From Lasiodiplodia sp. COLG20 (taxonomy: Eukaryota; Ascomycota; Dothideomycetes; Botryosphaeriales; Botryosphaeriaceae): DNA of 64,000 nt. The stretch lies in NCBI GenBank assembly GCA_009801085.1, contig VNWV01000001.1, positions 7,688,001 to 7,752,000 of the forward strand. The letters are read 5' to 3'. The translations under genes and the position numbers were made by a program. Shown here one piece after another: positions 31,801-43,253 of the stretch. How positions within the stretch are numbered: position 1 is the first letter of the stretch; the number at the start of each line of letters is the position of its first letter. Below the pieces are notes generated by a model, which was not told the DNA's origin, made no database searches, and saw only the letters and a list, made by a program, of their open reading frames with translations.

Positions 31801-34229
31801 TAGAGGACGGCCCACTTCTCAGCACACGGATGGCAAGAGCCTGTGGCGTTAAGAATGCGGGTCAGTTCCGAGCAAGTCATCCTGATTTTATGGCCGTATT
31901 CCTCAGTGGGCTCCACCTTGTGCTCGGTTTCCGGATAGCTATTGCCTGTGGCAAGAGGATGGTGGCTATCGACGGGTCCAAGATGTGGCTCAAGAAGCGG
32001 CTCCCTTGACGTGGTATCGCTGGTCATGGAGGATGCTGCGCTTTGGCTCAAGATGGAGCTCGCATCTCCAAGCGATGAGTTACGGAAAGGTAAGGAAACA
32101 CCAGAGATAGATGAAGCCCCGGACGCTAGGCCACGGTGATGGCCATCTTCGGTGTGGCTGGACGATGGTCGTCTCTCAGGATACAGGCTGTTGACAATGG
32201 TGACAATATCGGAGGGACAGATGACAACAAAGGGCTGAACCTCTACAGTCTCACGAGGAGAAGTGATTGCCTTGGCAGGAAGAAGAACGGGCTTGTGTTG
32301 ACCACGAGTCTTGAACCTGTTCATGATGTTGTCGATGTGGTGGCGGATTTCTGGTAGGATGGGGACGGCTTGTTTCCTGAATTTAATCATGAGCATGGTG
32401 CGCCTTGGTTCTAAGAGAAAAAAGTGAGGATCCTACCAATTGTAGGTCATGTCCAGGACCTGCTTCTGCGCCCGGATGGCAATCTCCTTTAGGATCTTTT
32501 GCCGCGCATGCTCCGTGATGTGGTGACCTGTCATGATGCCTTGGCTCTGTATCTTGTAAGTTAAACTTCTCCTGCGAGATTCGAAGGAGATCTTACTTCT
32601 GGGTGAATTATAGCGTTGAGAAGGTACGTCGAAAAGAACCATCTCGAGACGATAAAGGTTTGTGCGGCAGTGCGATGCTTCCGTGAGTCCTCAAGTTTCT
32701 TCAGGATTGCCGTACCTATCTCTAGAATGCCTTCAGGAATGCCTCCGGCGCTTGGCTCATCATCGATGACTTCGAACAACCTCAGGACAGATCGATCGTA
32801 GAACTCATCCGCGGCAATCGTATCCTTGGTGTTCCGAGCCTCGGGCTGGCCTCTTTGCCTGGATGCATCCTCAGTCTTCTCAAGAAGGAATTGGCCATCC
32901 TGTAGGACCTCCATGAGGTAGAGTTCCAGATTGGTCTTTCCTGGCCATTCCCGCATCCCGGCCCAGGCATCCAGGACGCTCTTGATGAACTTGTCACTGC
33001 CTGGCTTCCCCTCAGTGATGAGCCTGGCACAGGTGGTGGACCAAATATCCGTCCGGCGGAGATCCTCGGTAGAGTCCGGGCCAGAAGAGTTGGCAAAGAT
33101 GGTGTAGATGAGAGCGGAAAGGGGATCATGGCGTTGAAAAGACAGTAGACGTTCTACTGCGGTGGAGCCAGACAAAACCTGAGACTTCTGGGAACTGGGG
33201 ACGGGTTTGCCCCTGGCCTGTAACGCCATGACGGAATCTATAGGATCCAGGGCCTGGCGGAAGGTGGTCAACGAGGCCAGCTCCTGCTGCGAAAGACTGG
33301 TGATACGGGTAGCAAGAAAGTCTGGGTTAGTGCGCAACTCGGAAAGAAACTCCAACAGATCATCCCGGGTTTTGGTGGGTATCTCATGCATAAAAGTAGA
33401 AAAAGAATTAACGCGCTCATTTTTCAGGGTTTTGGTCTTCCCAAACTCCAGATCGGGTTCCAGCAGCGCATAGCGCCGGGTCGCGTCGCACGAATTGCGC
33501 ACATCGTGGAGCGCATTGTACAGCTGGGCAAAGCCCTTCTTGTCGTCGGACCGGAAGTGGTCGACCAGCGTGCGGTGTACCAGCTCTCCGCAATGAACCA
33601 GCCGCGCGGAGAGGGCGTTGGCCACCAGCGAGCGGTGCAGGCGCACGCGGGCATGGCAGCGGCGTTGTTCCTGGTAGCTCTGTAGGCGAATGAGGTGGGC
33701 CAGCTCGGCGAGCGAGGTCGAGGAGGTCGAGACTATATCGGGATGGAATGTAGGCTCGGAATACTGCGAGACGTCGGCGGGGAGCAGACGCGGGAGGCGG
33801 CCAGCGGGGGCAGAGACGGAGATGGGCATTTGCGGCCGGGGCTGCGCGGGGGCGGGCTTCTCATGGTGTTGTTGTTGTTGCTGTTGCTGGTCGGGGTCAT
33901 GAGTCGAGGTCTGCGCCAGCCGGCTGCCCATCTTCGAGGCTTGGTCGGACGGGGTGGGCGACCTGTGCGGGCTGGGGGACCGGCGCGCGGCGTCGCGGGG
34001 AGGGTCATGGATTTCGGGGGCGGACGGCGTAGGGCTCCTAGAAGAGACCTGGGTGACAGTAGGTGACACGGCTGTATAGGCTTCCTGTCAGCGGATGCCA
34101 GCACATCATACAGAGGCCAGAGCTCTCGACGCTACGGGCAGCCGGGGGAAGCGGCGCAGGAACGAACGTACGCGGAGACGAATGGGCCGGCGCCGACGGC
34201 GAGGAAGAGTTCTGGTTGCGTCTGATCAT
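28866..34229 (-). CDS. Large RasGAP-like protein
   Basis: Four exons on the minus strand: 34229..34172, 34071..32597, 32546..32437 and 32376..28866. The introns are 100, 50 and 60 bp; the first has a GTACGT donor and a GCTGAC branch site. The product is 1,717 aa. The large second exon opens mid-frame with no ATG before a Gln tract, so the small first exon beginning MIRRNQNSS is needed for the start. Residues 1 to ~110 are Ser/Pro/Gln-rich with a poly-Gln tract. A helical region follows (LIYTIFANSSG; FIKSVLDAWAGM; VSRWFFSTYLLNAIIHPE; ARQKILKEIAIRAQKQVLDM) that resembles the Ras-GTPase-activating domain of a large fungal protein group. A disordered Ser-rich middle contains KKRKR-type basic clusters, and a conserved-looking C-terminus ends near EMERIP. 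The role would be stimulating GTP hydrolysis by a Ras-type GTPase. The GAP assignment is from memory of the pattern and moderately sure. Confidence 0.75.
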
Positions 34230-36553
34230 CGCGCCATGGGGAGGCGCGCAAGTCGAGGCTCGAGACGTGCGGCGCGCTCGAGGTCGGACCTGTGTGCTTG
34301 GAGGAGGCGTCGGGGGCACTGGCGCTGGGCGGGCACTGGGCAAGCACTGGCAGCCTCCGGGCACGCTGCATGGAGCGTCTAGCGCGAGTGAAGTGGCAGC
34401 CGTGAGCACTGGCACTGGCGCTGGGCGGTGATGGCAGCGGTCGTTATCGATACGGACGGCGCTCGTTCAGGGGCGCCACGGCGGCGCGGTGATTGGACTC
34501 GGGCGGGCTTGACAGCGCTGAGCAGCAGGAGCGGCGACAGATATTTCGCGCGTTGCGAGCGCGCACATTGGCCGCCGACACCTCAGCCAGTGGCGACTGC
34601 CCGAACGTGCAGCCCGTCCTCCATCGATGAACCCGGCCGACATCCTGGCAGCCCGCCGCGGGCGGCGCACGCTGATTGGGCTCACCGCGGCAGACGATGA
34701 GTTGGCGGGCCTGCGACGCTGAGGGCCACCTGACGCGCTTCCTCTATTCAGCCTCGTGCATGCCCCGACCAGAAAGTCACGATGCGCCCGGCCCTCCAGT
34801 CAGTGGTGATGCTCGTCGCAGCGCGGCGGCTGGGAACCCCCGCCTGCCAGCCGCCAGCCCAAACCCGTCGACCGAAGCCGTCGCTGCGCTGCCCTCTAGT
34901 GTGCTGGGAGCTGCCGTAGTCCAACGGCCGCGCGAACAGCGCAGCTGCTGCCCAGTGCCCGCGGTTGACCGCATCTGCGGCCGCACTTCCAGCAGCGGTC
35001 GCGGCGCCTCTCCTGCCTGTCGCAAAGAAGCGTGCTCGCCCATCGACGTTGCGGTCAATCAGTGGATCAAGTGGACCGCCCTGCTGCACGGAGCCCTGAT
35101 GCGCTGTCAATGCATGCTGGCTGTCGCGCTGCTCGCTCGCTTCTCGCCTTCTGCAGCCCACGCCGGGGAACGCCTCCTCTCCAATGACTGCTGCCCGTCG
35201 CGCTCCGCCGGCCTCGAGCTTCGACGGGACTGCCGCCCGCGGCCAAGGCAGCCGACGTCTACGCGATCCGTGCGGTCGTCGACCGCCGTGCGAACCGTTG
35301 AACCGTGGCGACGATGCCCTGTTCTTCACTATGCAACTACGCGCAGGCGAGCGCTGTCGTGCTATGGCTGGCTGCCGCCTTGACTCAGATTTTATGCGCC
35401 TGAAGCATAGCCCCCGACGCCCGCCGCGAGTGGATTCATTTAACCACCGCGCTGCTATAGGCGGCGTTCTGCGACGCCCGCTGCAGCCGGAGATGAGGGC
35501 AAACACCCGGCCCATTCTCGTGACTGTTGGAGGTGGTTGGAGAGGAAAATGCAACGTGTGGCATGCAGACAGCCGCAGGGAAGCGTCCTGCGCTCCCCAG
35601 CCTCAGTCGCCCGCGCCAAGCCGCGCTTTGGTTTTGGCTCTTCGCGACAGCTGGCGCTGCAGTTTGCATAAGTTTTGTTCGACCTTCATGGATACCCAAT
35701 GTTGCTTGGGCAACGCTCCGGCACCTTGGAGTAGGTACCCAACCGCGTCCGACCAAACGTGATCTGGATTAGAACTGCTGATCTTGCTGTGCCGTGTGAA
35801 AATCATCTTCGGCGCCGACTTCCACCGCACGTACAATCTGTCCGAGATGCGGTATCGAAGCCTTACGAATGTTCCGGGCGCTTAACAGAAGCCCAAGATT
35901 GTCGCAACCGTGCTGAGGACCCTCTCTCGCCCCCGCTACTTGCGCGGGGCTGCCGTCTGCTGTCAGTACACGCGACATCACCTGAATCCGTGTCACTTCG
36001 CCGCGCGGCTAGGTCGTCCATAGACCTACAACCAACTCATCCAGGTGGAGCCGGATGGGTACGCCGGAGGACTCTAGCAGACGCCGTCATGTCGTGGTGA
36101 GACTGTTGGCCGGCCATTCACGCTTTCCCGCCAGGACGATAATCTCGATCGTGGAGATGCTCAGCATCGGACAGGAGGCCGGCGCTGCGGCTCACTGAAA
36201 CCAACGAAAATAGCACCCAATGACGGCATACGGAACCGGCGAAGCTGTTCATGTCTGTCTGAATCATGCAATTGATTGCGAATGAAGGAAGCAACTCCTG
36301 CGCTGCGAAGCTCGCGCTTCGCATGTATATCGGTGAACGTTAGGGCTAATTGTGGATTGAGGTCGTCAACGGATACACGTGTCTGCGGAGCATCTTTTAG
36401 GTCACTCCGCAATTACCCGAATGGGCCACGATGTAACCCTGCCTCCGCTGGCGCCACGACCAAAAACTCACCTCAGAGCCTCATCCGAAGTCGCTTGCTG
36501 GCGCTTAGCCTCCTTTTTTTCAGCCCCGCGTCATTGGCGGGGCAGTAGTGCAG
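34230..36553. other. Intergenic region, no gene seen
   Basis: 2.3 kb of GC-rich DNA between two minus-strand genes. Overlapping stop-free stretches of 190-270 codons occur on both strands around 34.7-35.8 kb; such mutual shadows without motifs are not taken as genes. Confidence 0.45.
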
Positions 36554-37899
36554 TCACCTCATCTTTTCCCTCAGCAGCGGTGCAACCTGCTTGCGGCTGG
36601 CGGCAATGTTCCGTTGCCGCCACGCCTTTTTCCATCCCGCATGGTGGCCGGGGACATGGAACTCGCCCTCCAGCTCTTGCAGGCCCAACTCTTCAGCTGC
36701 AGATTCGGCAAACGCACGAGCCTGCGCCACCGCGCGATCTGATATGCCCCAGAGCAGCAGCTGCCTGCAGAACTCGCCGTCGTCGTTGGTGAATGCTGTC
36801 ATGATCGCATACATGTCCAGCTCTCTCTGCTTGGCGAATTGCCCGAGGGCGTCGCAGAAAGACAAGTTGGCGTGCTTTTCCTGTTTAGCCTTTGCTTGCA
36901 GGAAGTCGAGCGGCTTGACGACAGAGCTAATGCCGAGCTTGACCCCGCCTTCGTTCCACTGCTTGTAGTCCTTGCGCAGGATGTCAGTTAGCGCCAATCG
37001 GCCGATGTCCTGCTTCGCGCGGTTGATCTCGTCGTAGAATTTGTCCCTGTTGAATTCCGGGTTTGTCCTGTCACACAGCATGACCTTGGCTTCCAAGTAC
37101 CCGGACGCGGCCACGTCATGCTCGGTGGTTTTGTCCTTGGACGTCAGATTCGTGGTGTCTATCAGGATGCTGGCCAACGCGAGCTGCGCGGCCTGCGCGT
37201 CCCACAGGCGGACCTGGACCGCATCGTTGGCAGCCTCGTCGGCCTGTCCATGAGCAGCCCCGGACGACACTGACACAGAAGATAAGGCATCCCATGCGGG
37301 TCGGACGAACTCCGCCACCAGACTCGAGCAACTTCCTGATTTTGATATGACTCGAGGCTCGTCAGCGGTGTCTTCTGGGACCTTGTGTTCGTCTTCGTGG
37401 TGATCTATAACTCCGCCGACGCGCCCCCCGTACACCTTCCCCAGAATGCCTTGCAGCGCATTGTGGTCAACCAGAATCCACTTTGTGTTTTCCGGCGGCA
37501 ACGCCTGCCCAATCGCCTCCAGAGACGGAAGGTCGTCGAGAGTGATGAGGTGCTGCGGCTGTAGGTTGGCGTGGGGGAGCAGGTCGAGGAACTCGGGTCG
37601 GATGCTGATGTCGGCGGCGGGGATGTTGACGACGGGAATGTAGAGCGGTGTGAAGGCGTTGGGTGGCGGGCGCTGGCTGCGGACGTAGGCATAGAGAAGC
37701 GAGCAGGTCAAAGAGTCGAGGTCTGCAAGGCGTTACCGGGGCTCGACGCGCACGAATACGGGACGGGCGCCAGGCGCGTACCAGCCGATTCATTGCCGAT
37801 AACAAAGGTGACACGCTCACGATTGGCGATTGCAGTGCGCAGAGCGCTCTTCGCGTGGACGAGGAAGCTGCGAATCGAGTTGCGCGGAAAGGCATTCAT
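36554..37899 (-). CDS. PPX1: Exopolyphosphatase of the DHH family
   Basis: Exon 1 is 37899..37782 and exon 2 is 37722..36554, with a 59-bp intron (donor GTACGC, acceptor TTGCAG), giving 428 aa. The joined sequence reads through the DHH-family start: FVIGNESADLDSLTCSLLYAY, whose D-x-D is metal binding. It continues with the VDHN and IDHHEDEH motifs. A second conserved set, LWDAQAAQLALASILIDTTNL, follows, and then a C-terminal DHHA2-type domain. Yeast Ppx1 (397 aa) releases phosphate from polyphosphate chains in cytosol and mitochondria. A short basic, Arg-containing N-terminus (NAFPRNSIRSFLVHAKSALR) could act as a mitochondrial presequence. All metal-binding residues I can see are present. The promoter is shared with the divergent small gene at 38119. 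Confidence 0.92.
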
Positions 37900-38118
37900 C
37901 CTGGCGGCGATGAGGGGAAGTTTGACTCGGCGGGTGTCGAAGCTTTGCACGCAGCTACCTCGTCAATTGCCGACGCTGATGTCACGCCGAGGGGCAGCGG
38001 CAGCTCCGATCCGACCCGGCCTACACATGCCGTGGCCCATTTCCCATGCTGCCTCCCGCAGCTTCTCCTCGCGATTCACCGCGTTCCTTGCGCCCTCCCT
38101 TTCGACATCAGCCGCGCC
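37900..38118. promoter_or_regulatory. Bidirectional promoter
   Basis: 219 bp separate the start codons of the exopolyphosphatase (-) and a small unknown gene (+). The region is GC-rich and has no obvious TATA box. Confidence 0.6.
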
Positions 38119-38538
38119 ATGGCGGATTCCACGAGCACCGAGCATGCAGCAGCTGCTGACCGGCGGACGCAGTCGGAACGCGCAATGGAGCATCTGGAAT
38201 GGCTTGGCGGCCAGCTGCATCCACTCGAGCAGACCATCCTCCTCAACAACCTGGAAAAATTCATGAAGGACCCCGACAATATGGTTGCTCGCATCAAGCG
38301 CGGCGAGCGGCCGGCTGACGTCTTTGCATCGGACGAGCCCACGACGCGACCCGGACCACCCCCCACCGAGCTTGATGCGGGACCTTCGAGACGGCGACGC
38401 TTGAGCTCTGGCCAAAGCAGAGCGCTAAACGGATCTGCCTCCGCTTCATCGACGTCTTCGGAAGCGGCACGGCGCGGTATGTTGAGCCCTGAGCAGGGCG
38501 CGGCTCCCGCCAATCCACGCAAGAGAGCGGCGGAATAA
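38119..38538 (+). CDS. Small conserved-looking protein, unknown function
   Basis: A 139-aa ORF from the ATG at 38119 (context GCGCCATGG). The N-terminal half contains a helical, apparently folded region (RAMEHLEWLGGQLHPLEQTI followed by NNLEKFMKDP, then ARIKRGERPADVF). The C-terminal half is low complexity: Arg/Ser/Ala-rich with RRRR and a basic tail (NPRKRAAE), suggesting nuclear localisation. The frame is open upstream without a better ATG. A GTAAG donor-like sequence follows the stop and may mark an intron in the 3' UTR. I do not recognise the family. Confidence 0.6.
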   Translation: MADSTSTEHAAAADRRTQSERAMEHLEWLGGQLHPLEQTILLNNLEKFMKDPDNMVARIKRGERPADVFASDEPTTRPGPPPTELDAGPSRRRRLSSGQSRALNGSASASSTSSEAARRGMLSPEQGAAPANPRKRAAE

Positions 38539-41351
38539 GGTAAGCTCGCTGACAAGGGTGTTATCAATGCACCGTCTGGCACTTTTCCTGTCCCAATCAT
38601 TACTGCATTGGCGTCCTGCACCGTCTGTTGATCCGAATTCGATCACTTTGGGCGGCGCTGATCTGCCCTTATCCCAGACTGATGCTTTCCGCATTACCAG
38701 CTCCACAGCTTATCCCGGTGCGGAGCCCGCCTCGGCGCAGCGACTCCAATCAAAGACAAGCATGCCGGGCGAGAGTCGAGACCAGATCCGCCTTCCTGTT
38801 TCCCGCCCGCTGTCCGAGAAGGCCACGATGCTCCCTGCAAGGCGACAAGACCCACTGGAAAAATACTCCGATGCATCATCGCCTTATGCTCCCGTCTATC
38901 ATTGGCAAGGTTGAGCCATGCCCCGTTTTCCAGAATGTGTGGCCCATTTTTTCCGCCTTATTATAACAGACGAGATCCTGCCACATCACGTAGAATACGA
39001 ACCAACAAGAGCACGGAAGTGGCTGGGGAGAGTTGCCTGGAGAGATTTCTCCCTGTTATCCATGCCCAAGAGACAACGCATACCATTGTCTTTCTCCACA
39101 ATGACGACTGGAAGTTCTAGAGCATAGAAAGATCGCAGAGCCCCACAGCCCCTAGAATAGAGATGGCGCCACACTTGCGCCAATTTGCATACCTATGTAC
39201 ACATTAGTGATCTAGGGGGCTAAACTGGCGGCACGCACCGACACCTCCAGCATATCCTTTTCGGGAACCTGACGATCTTCCGGCTCCTTGCCGAAAGCCG
39301 GTCGTACGATTTTGTGGAGATGGAGTGGAACACTCCGCATGACGTGTATTGTAAACAGAGGGGCGCAATAACAGGTAAGCCAGGTTGCGGATGACCATTT
39401 GCATTTTCAATTTACCTGCCACTTTTCCATTTTTGGTATCATGATCCCTGAGATGCATCTTCATCATGCGTTTCATCTAAATGTTGCGGCTGGGCCAAAC
39501 TCTGGTGCTACTGGCCCATAGTCCCAGCTCTTTTTCTTGATTTTTGGCTTGCAGCGCACCTCCTTCAGTCAACATGTCACATTCTCAGTACTCACTGCAC
39601 ATGGTCACTTGCTGCATCTCCAACCTTGTCTGGTCGTCAGGATGACTCAATGTCTTTCCCAGCATGATGTGGCAAGTTTTGATGCATGGTTGTGGGGCAA
39701 GACGAACAACAGCTTGCTGTCTTCCATGTTGGTCTCAACTGGAGTGTAAACGGGTACTTTCATCCTGGCTCAAGGATGACCAACGCTCCTTCGGCTCCGG
39801 AATTGTCACCAGCACTAGTCGGTGATAGACCTACGATGATTACCTTCATTCGCGAATTCGACTGTAGCTTCCCCAATCAAAGGATCCCGAAAGTCCATGC
39901 TAAACTTTCGCTCTTCCCAATATCATATTTTCAAGGCATTGACAGCTGAGCAACTGAGCCGCCTAATGAGGCTGCGAGGCTGCTAGGCTGCGGCCCGTCA
40001 ACGCATGTAAGCTGGATGTGGACTGGTGCGGCTCATATTTTGGCTTTAGAGCTGACTGAATTGTTGGCAATCATTCATACACACGTAGAGCGACGAAGTC
40101 AACATAAGCTTAATCTTTTTCGGTTCGGGCTCATTTCCACCTACTTACGCTTAGTGATTATATTGCTTCGTACTTTGCTATATTGTACCAGGGCGCCACT
40201 GATCTGCAAGCCGGCCTCGGCATCGGCGCCACAGGCTGCTTGAATAATGTAGACGACTACATACCATCTACTCAAGCGCAAGCCTTGTTCTCTTGTCAAT
40301 TGAGTATTTCACGATCTTCTTACGCTTTGGATATGCTCTGTTCCCATGGCCTCTCGTCCCTGACGACTTCGGTGACGGCGCCGGCAATCTCGGTGTTTCC
40401 TCCCATCATCGCCGGCAGGGTTGTTAACGGCAATGAGTATAACAGCAAACGCTTAAATGCATCGGCAGGCACTTCTCCAACTACAGGGATACAATAGAAC
40501 AAGCGTGCTCTTCGTGCACACCGCTAGTGCTCGGATACGACTCCTGCTCGCATCGTCGGCCCGCTCGAGCAATTAGGCAGATGCTCCGCCACCTCTCTAT
40601 CTTAAAGCCCTTTAAAAGCATAGCAGGCTAGAATATAACAGGGACTCGGAAGAAAAATATGCAACTAGTCGATTGTCACAACAAACTGAGTCTCCTGCAC
40701 GGCGCATGGCTTATCGATTCTTTTGCCGAGCAGAAGGATGTAGTGTTCGCAGGCCTGAAACGATTCGAAACATCCAGCCCCGGTTCGGTGGCTTGCGCAT
40801 GCCGCTCCCTACCACAACGGGAAGAAGAGCGTCGAACGATCATGACAAAAGCCTCGCTTGGCCTAAGAAACAGACCCATGTTTCATTCACCTTCCACATC
40901 AGGCACCCACGGCCCGAACGGCCTCGCTTGTTGAACGATATGCTATAGCTCTGCAACCCTTGCAAGGGGTGCACAAGGCTGCCTTCTTTGGTACTCGCCA
41001 GGGTCTTCCGAAACGCCTCATCGTGCTCGCTCCTACCGGAATAGAAACAGCCTCCAAGCAGCGAACGCGAGCAGAACGCTCATTGGTGGGACTTCCATCT
41101 TCGAGATTGCGCAGTCCACTCAGCGATGCTATACTTTGTCCAGATCTTGAATCAATATATTTCCTGATCTACCTTCCCGCCTGCGTTTCGCTCGGTTGTC
41201 CCCGTTTCGGGGCCATCAGGAGCTCGTTTCATAGCCGTTGCTCGTATATAAGGAATCTACCATTGACCTCTCGCGTGTTCGCTTTCCCTCCCTTTCTTTC
41301 CCCTACCTTTCCCTCGTTAGCAAGCAATCCAGCAAAGCCATCGCCATCACC
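38539..41351. other. Intergenic region, no gene seen
   Basis: 2.8 kb of roughly balanced composition with only ORFs under 135 codons. A short GAGGCTGC-like repetition occurs near 39966-39995. The right end holds the promoter of the secreted protein gene. Confidence 0.45.
41245..41252 (+). promoter_or_regulatory. TATA box of the secreted protein gene
   Basis: TATATAAG lies about 100 bp before the ATG at 41352, followed by a pyrimidine-rich stretch, the layout of a strong fungal core promoter. Confidence 0.6.
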
Positions 41352-42357
41352 ATGAAGTTCCAACTCCTCTCCACCCTCGCCGCCATGAGCACGCTTGCGC
41401 TCCCCACGCAAGCGGCGACCTGGTACTTCCTGCGCTACTACTCGGCGTCGGGCCAGAAGTTCACCGAGCTCTCGGGCGAGATGGTCGTGCCGACGCTCCC
41501 CAGCGCGAGCGTGTACTACCTCTGGCCGGGCCTGCAGCCGACCGACAACAGCGGCGTGTACCAGAACGTGCTGGACGGCCGCTCGGGCACGTGGTGGTTC
41601 GGCAGCGGCTGGTGCTGCTCCAACCCGAGCCTGCCGTGGGGCGGCGGCTTCAACACGTACGAGGGCGAGACGATCAAGTTCGAGAACGTGCTGCAGGGCG
41701 ACAACTGGGTGTCGACGACGACGCACGAGAGCACCGGCACGCAGAAGACGGATAACTTTGCGCTGTGTAGGTTCCCTCTTTTCTTAAGCGTTTCTCTTTC
41801 CCTTCCGCGGTTTCCCCCCCTGAAGAGCTCATGGGAATCTCGAAATGGATGAGGAGAAAGTCTGCGATCGGAATGGAGGATGAATGTGCTTTTCTGTGGG
41901 AGAAGTGACATCACGGTGGTTATTGAGGAAGGGCAAGCCGAAAATGCGCACAATCGAAAAAAGAAAAAAGACAAACAAAATCATTAGAAACACGAGACTG
42001 ATCTTTGATACAGCGAGCAAGTCCTTCAACCAAGTGCTCTTCGCCATTGAACTCACCGATGTCGCTTGGGACTTCGGCCCCCTTGAGTTCAAGAACATCG
42101 TCATCGTAAGTTTTCCCCTCCATATCCATCACTGCCTCTTCTTCGTTTAGGCGTCGCCGGACGAAGAGCCAAAGGAGCGAAACTGACCCTGGAAACCCAA
42201 ATAGACTGCCGACGGCACCGATAGCTCCTGGTGCGACAACTCACCCGAGAACTACAACAGTGCGGCCAAATTCTCCATCTCGGGTGTCAAGGCCAGCGTT
42301 TCCGGTAACGTCGTCACTTGCACCATCAGCAGCCTCATCCTGCAGGGCCCTGCTTAA
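41352..42357 (+). CDS. Small secreted protein, possible concanavalin-like fold
   Basis: Three exons, 41352..41766, 42014..42105 and 42205..42357, join in frame and give 219 aa. The first intron is unusually long for this window (247 bp). A clear signal peptide (about residues 1-21, ending TQA) is followed by an aromatic, Gly- and Ser-rich mature chain of about 200 residues with four Cys (CC near residue 97, one in SSWCDN, one in VVTCTI), no membrane segment and no long disorder. The patterns YYLWPGLQP, GTWWFGSGWCC and VLFAIELTDVAWDFGPLEFKN suggest a beta-sandwich of the concanavalin-A/glucanase type, but I cannot assign catalytic residues. A strong TATA box and a CACCATG start suggest high, regulated expression. 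It could be a carbohydrate-active or effector-like protein. Confidence 0.78.
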
Positions 42358-43253
42358 ACGGAGATGGTTGAAAAGGGTTCAGAAGTGGATTCCGCATCAG
42401 ATACGCTGTTCTTCAGATGGAAGACTTGGTTTGGTTTTCCTAACCTGCTTGCCTACAGCTATCTTGCGCGAGCATGTCTAACGTGGTGTGAGATAGTTGT
42501 GCGATTGCTGTTAATTTTCTGATGTAAATGAATTGAGGCCAAGACCTTGTACATACATATATACATACCGATGAAAGGCTTTGCAGAGCGTTATGGCCGT
42601 CCTTGTTTCCTCAAGGGTTGATCCTTTACATGCAGTGAGATATCAGTCCGTTGAAACAAGGTTATATGGAATGCCTGTTGTCCACGAGACGTACTCTGCA
42701 TACGCGTTGCGGCTCCACATTCCGGGTCAGGTATCCACAAGCTAAATCGATGCCGCGATATGTCCGCGGCCGAGTGCGGAAGCGCTATGAAGATGCTTGT
42801 CAAAGACCAAATGTCGATCTCCGTTGCAGTGGTAAGCGCACAGATACAACCTTAACATATAGGAAAGATTCGGCGAGCTGCGGAAACTCTTTGCATTAGA
42901 CCATATGCGTCCTGCAGACATTGTTCCCTGTCCCGCCCCACCTGGATGAAATCTAAACTTTTGTGAACCTGATGATCGAGATGATACAGTTTGTCATAAC
43001 GTGGAAACCCATTGCGAAATGAAAGAGATTCTAAGCATCATACAACAAACATTAAATGACATCGCGCTTTCCCCCCCTTAGGCGATGCGGCCCGAGTAAA
43101 TGTGCATACTGTTGGTGATTGGTACAAGAAGGACATGATAAAGTGGTATATGCCATGGCGACTGGCACTTATTTACAAATCGCCGGGAATAGTCATCGAA
43201 TGGTATCAACAATAGAGATAGGAAAGAACTGTGAGGCAAGCCGGTGGCTTAGT
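42358..43253. other. Convergent 3' region, no gene seen
   Basis: 896 bp between the secreted protein (+) and carboxylesterase (-) genes. AT-rich with a TACATACATATATACATAC stretch; no supported gene. Confidence 0.5.

Noticed and set aside
34676..35554. Overlapping frames of 235 (+) and 268 (-) codons between the RasGAP-like and exopolyphosphatase genes
   Set aside because: Mutual shadows in GC-rich DNA with no motif or plausible splice continuation.
35756..35836. tRNA-like stretch (TTCTAATCC on the minus strand)
   Set aside because: The putative T-arm and acceptor stems do not pair, and no anticodon stem can be drawn.
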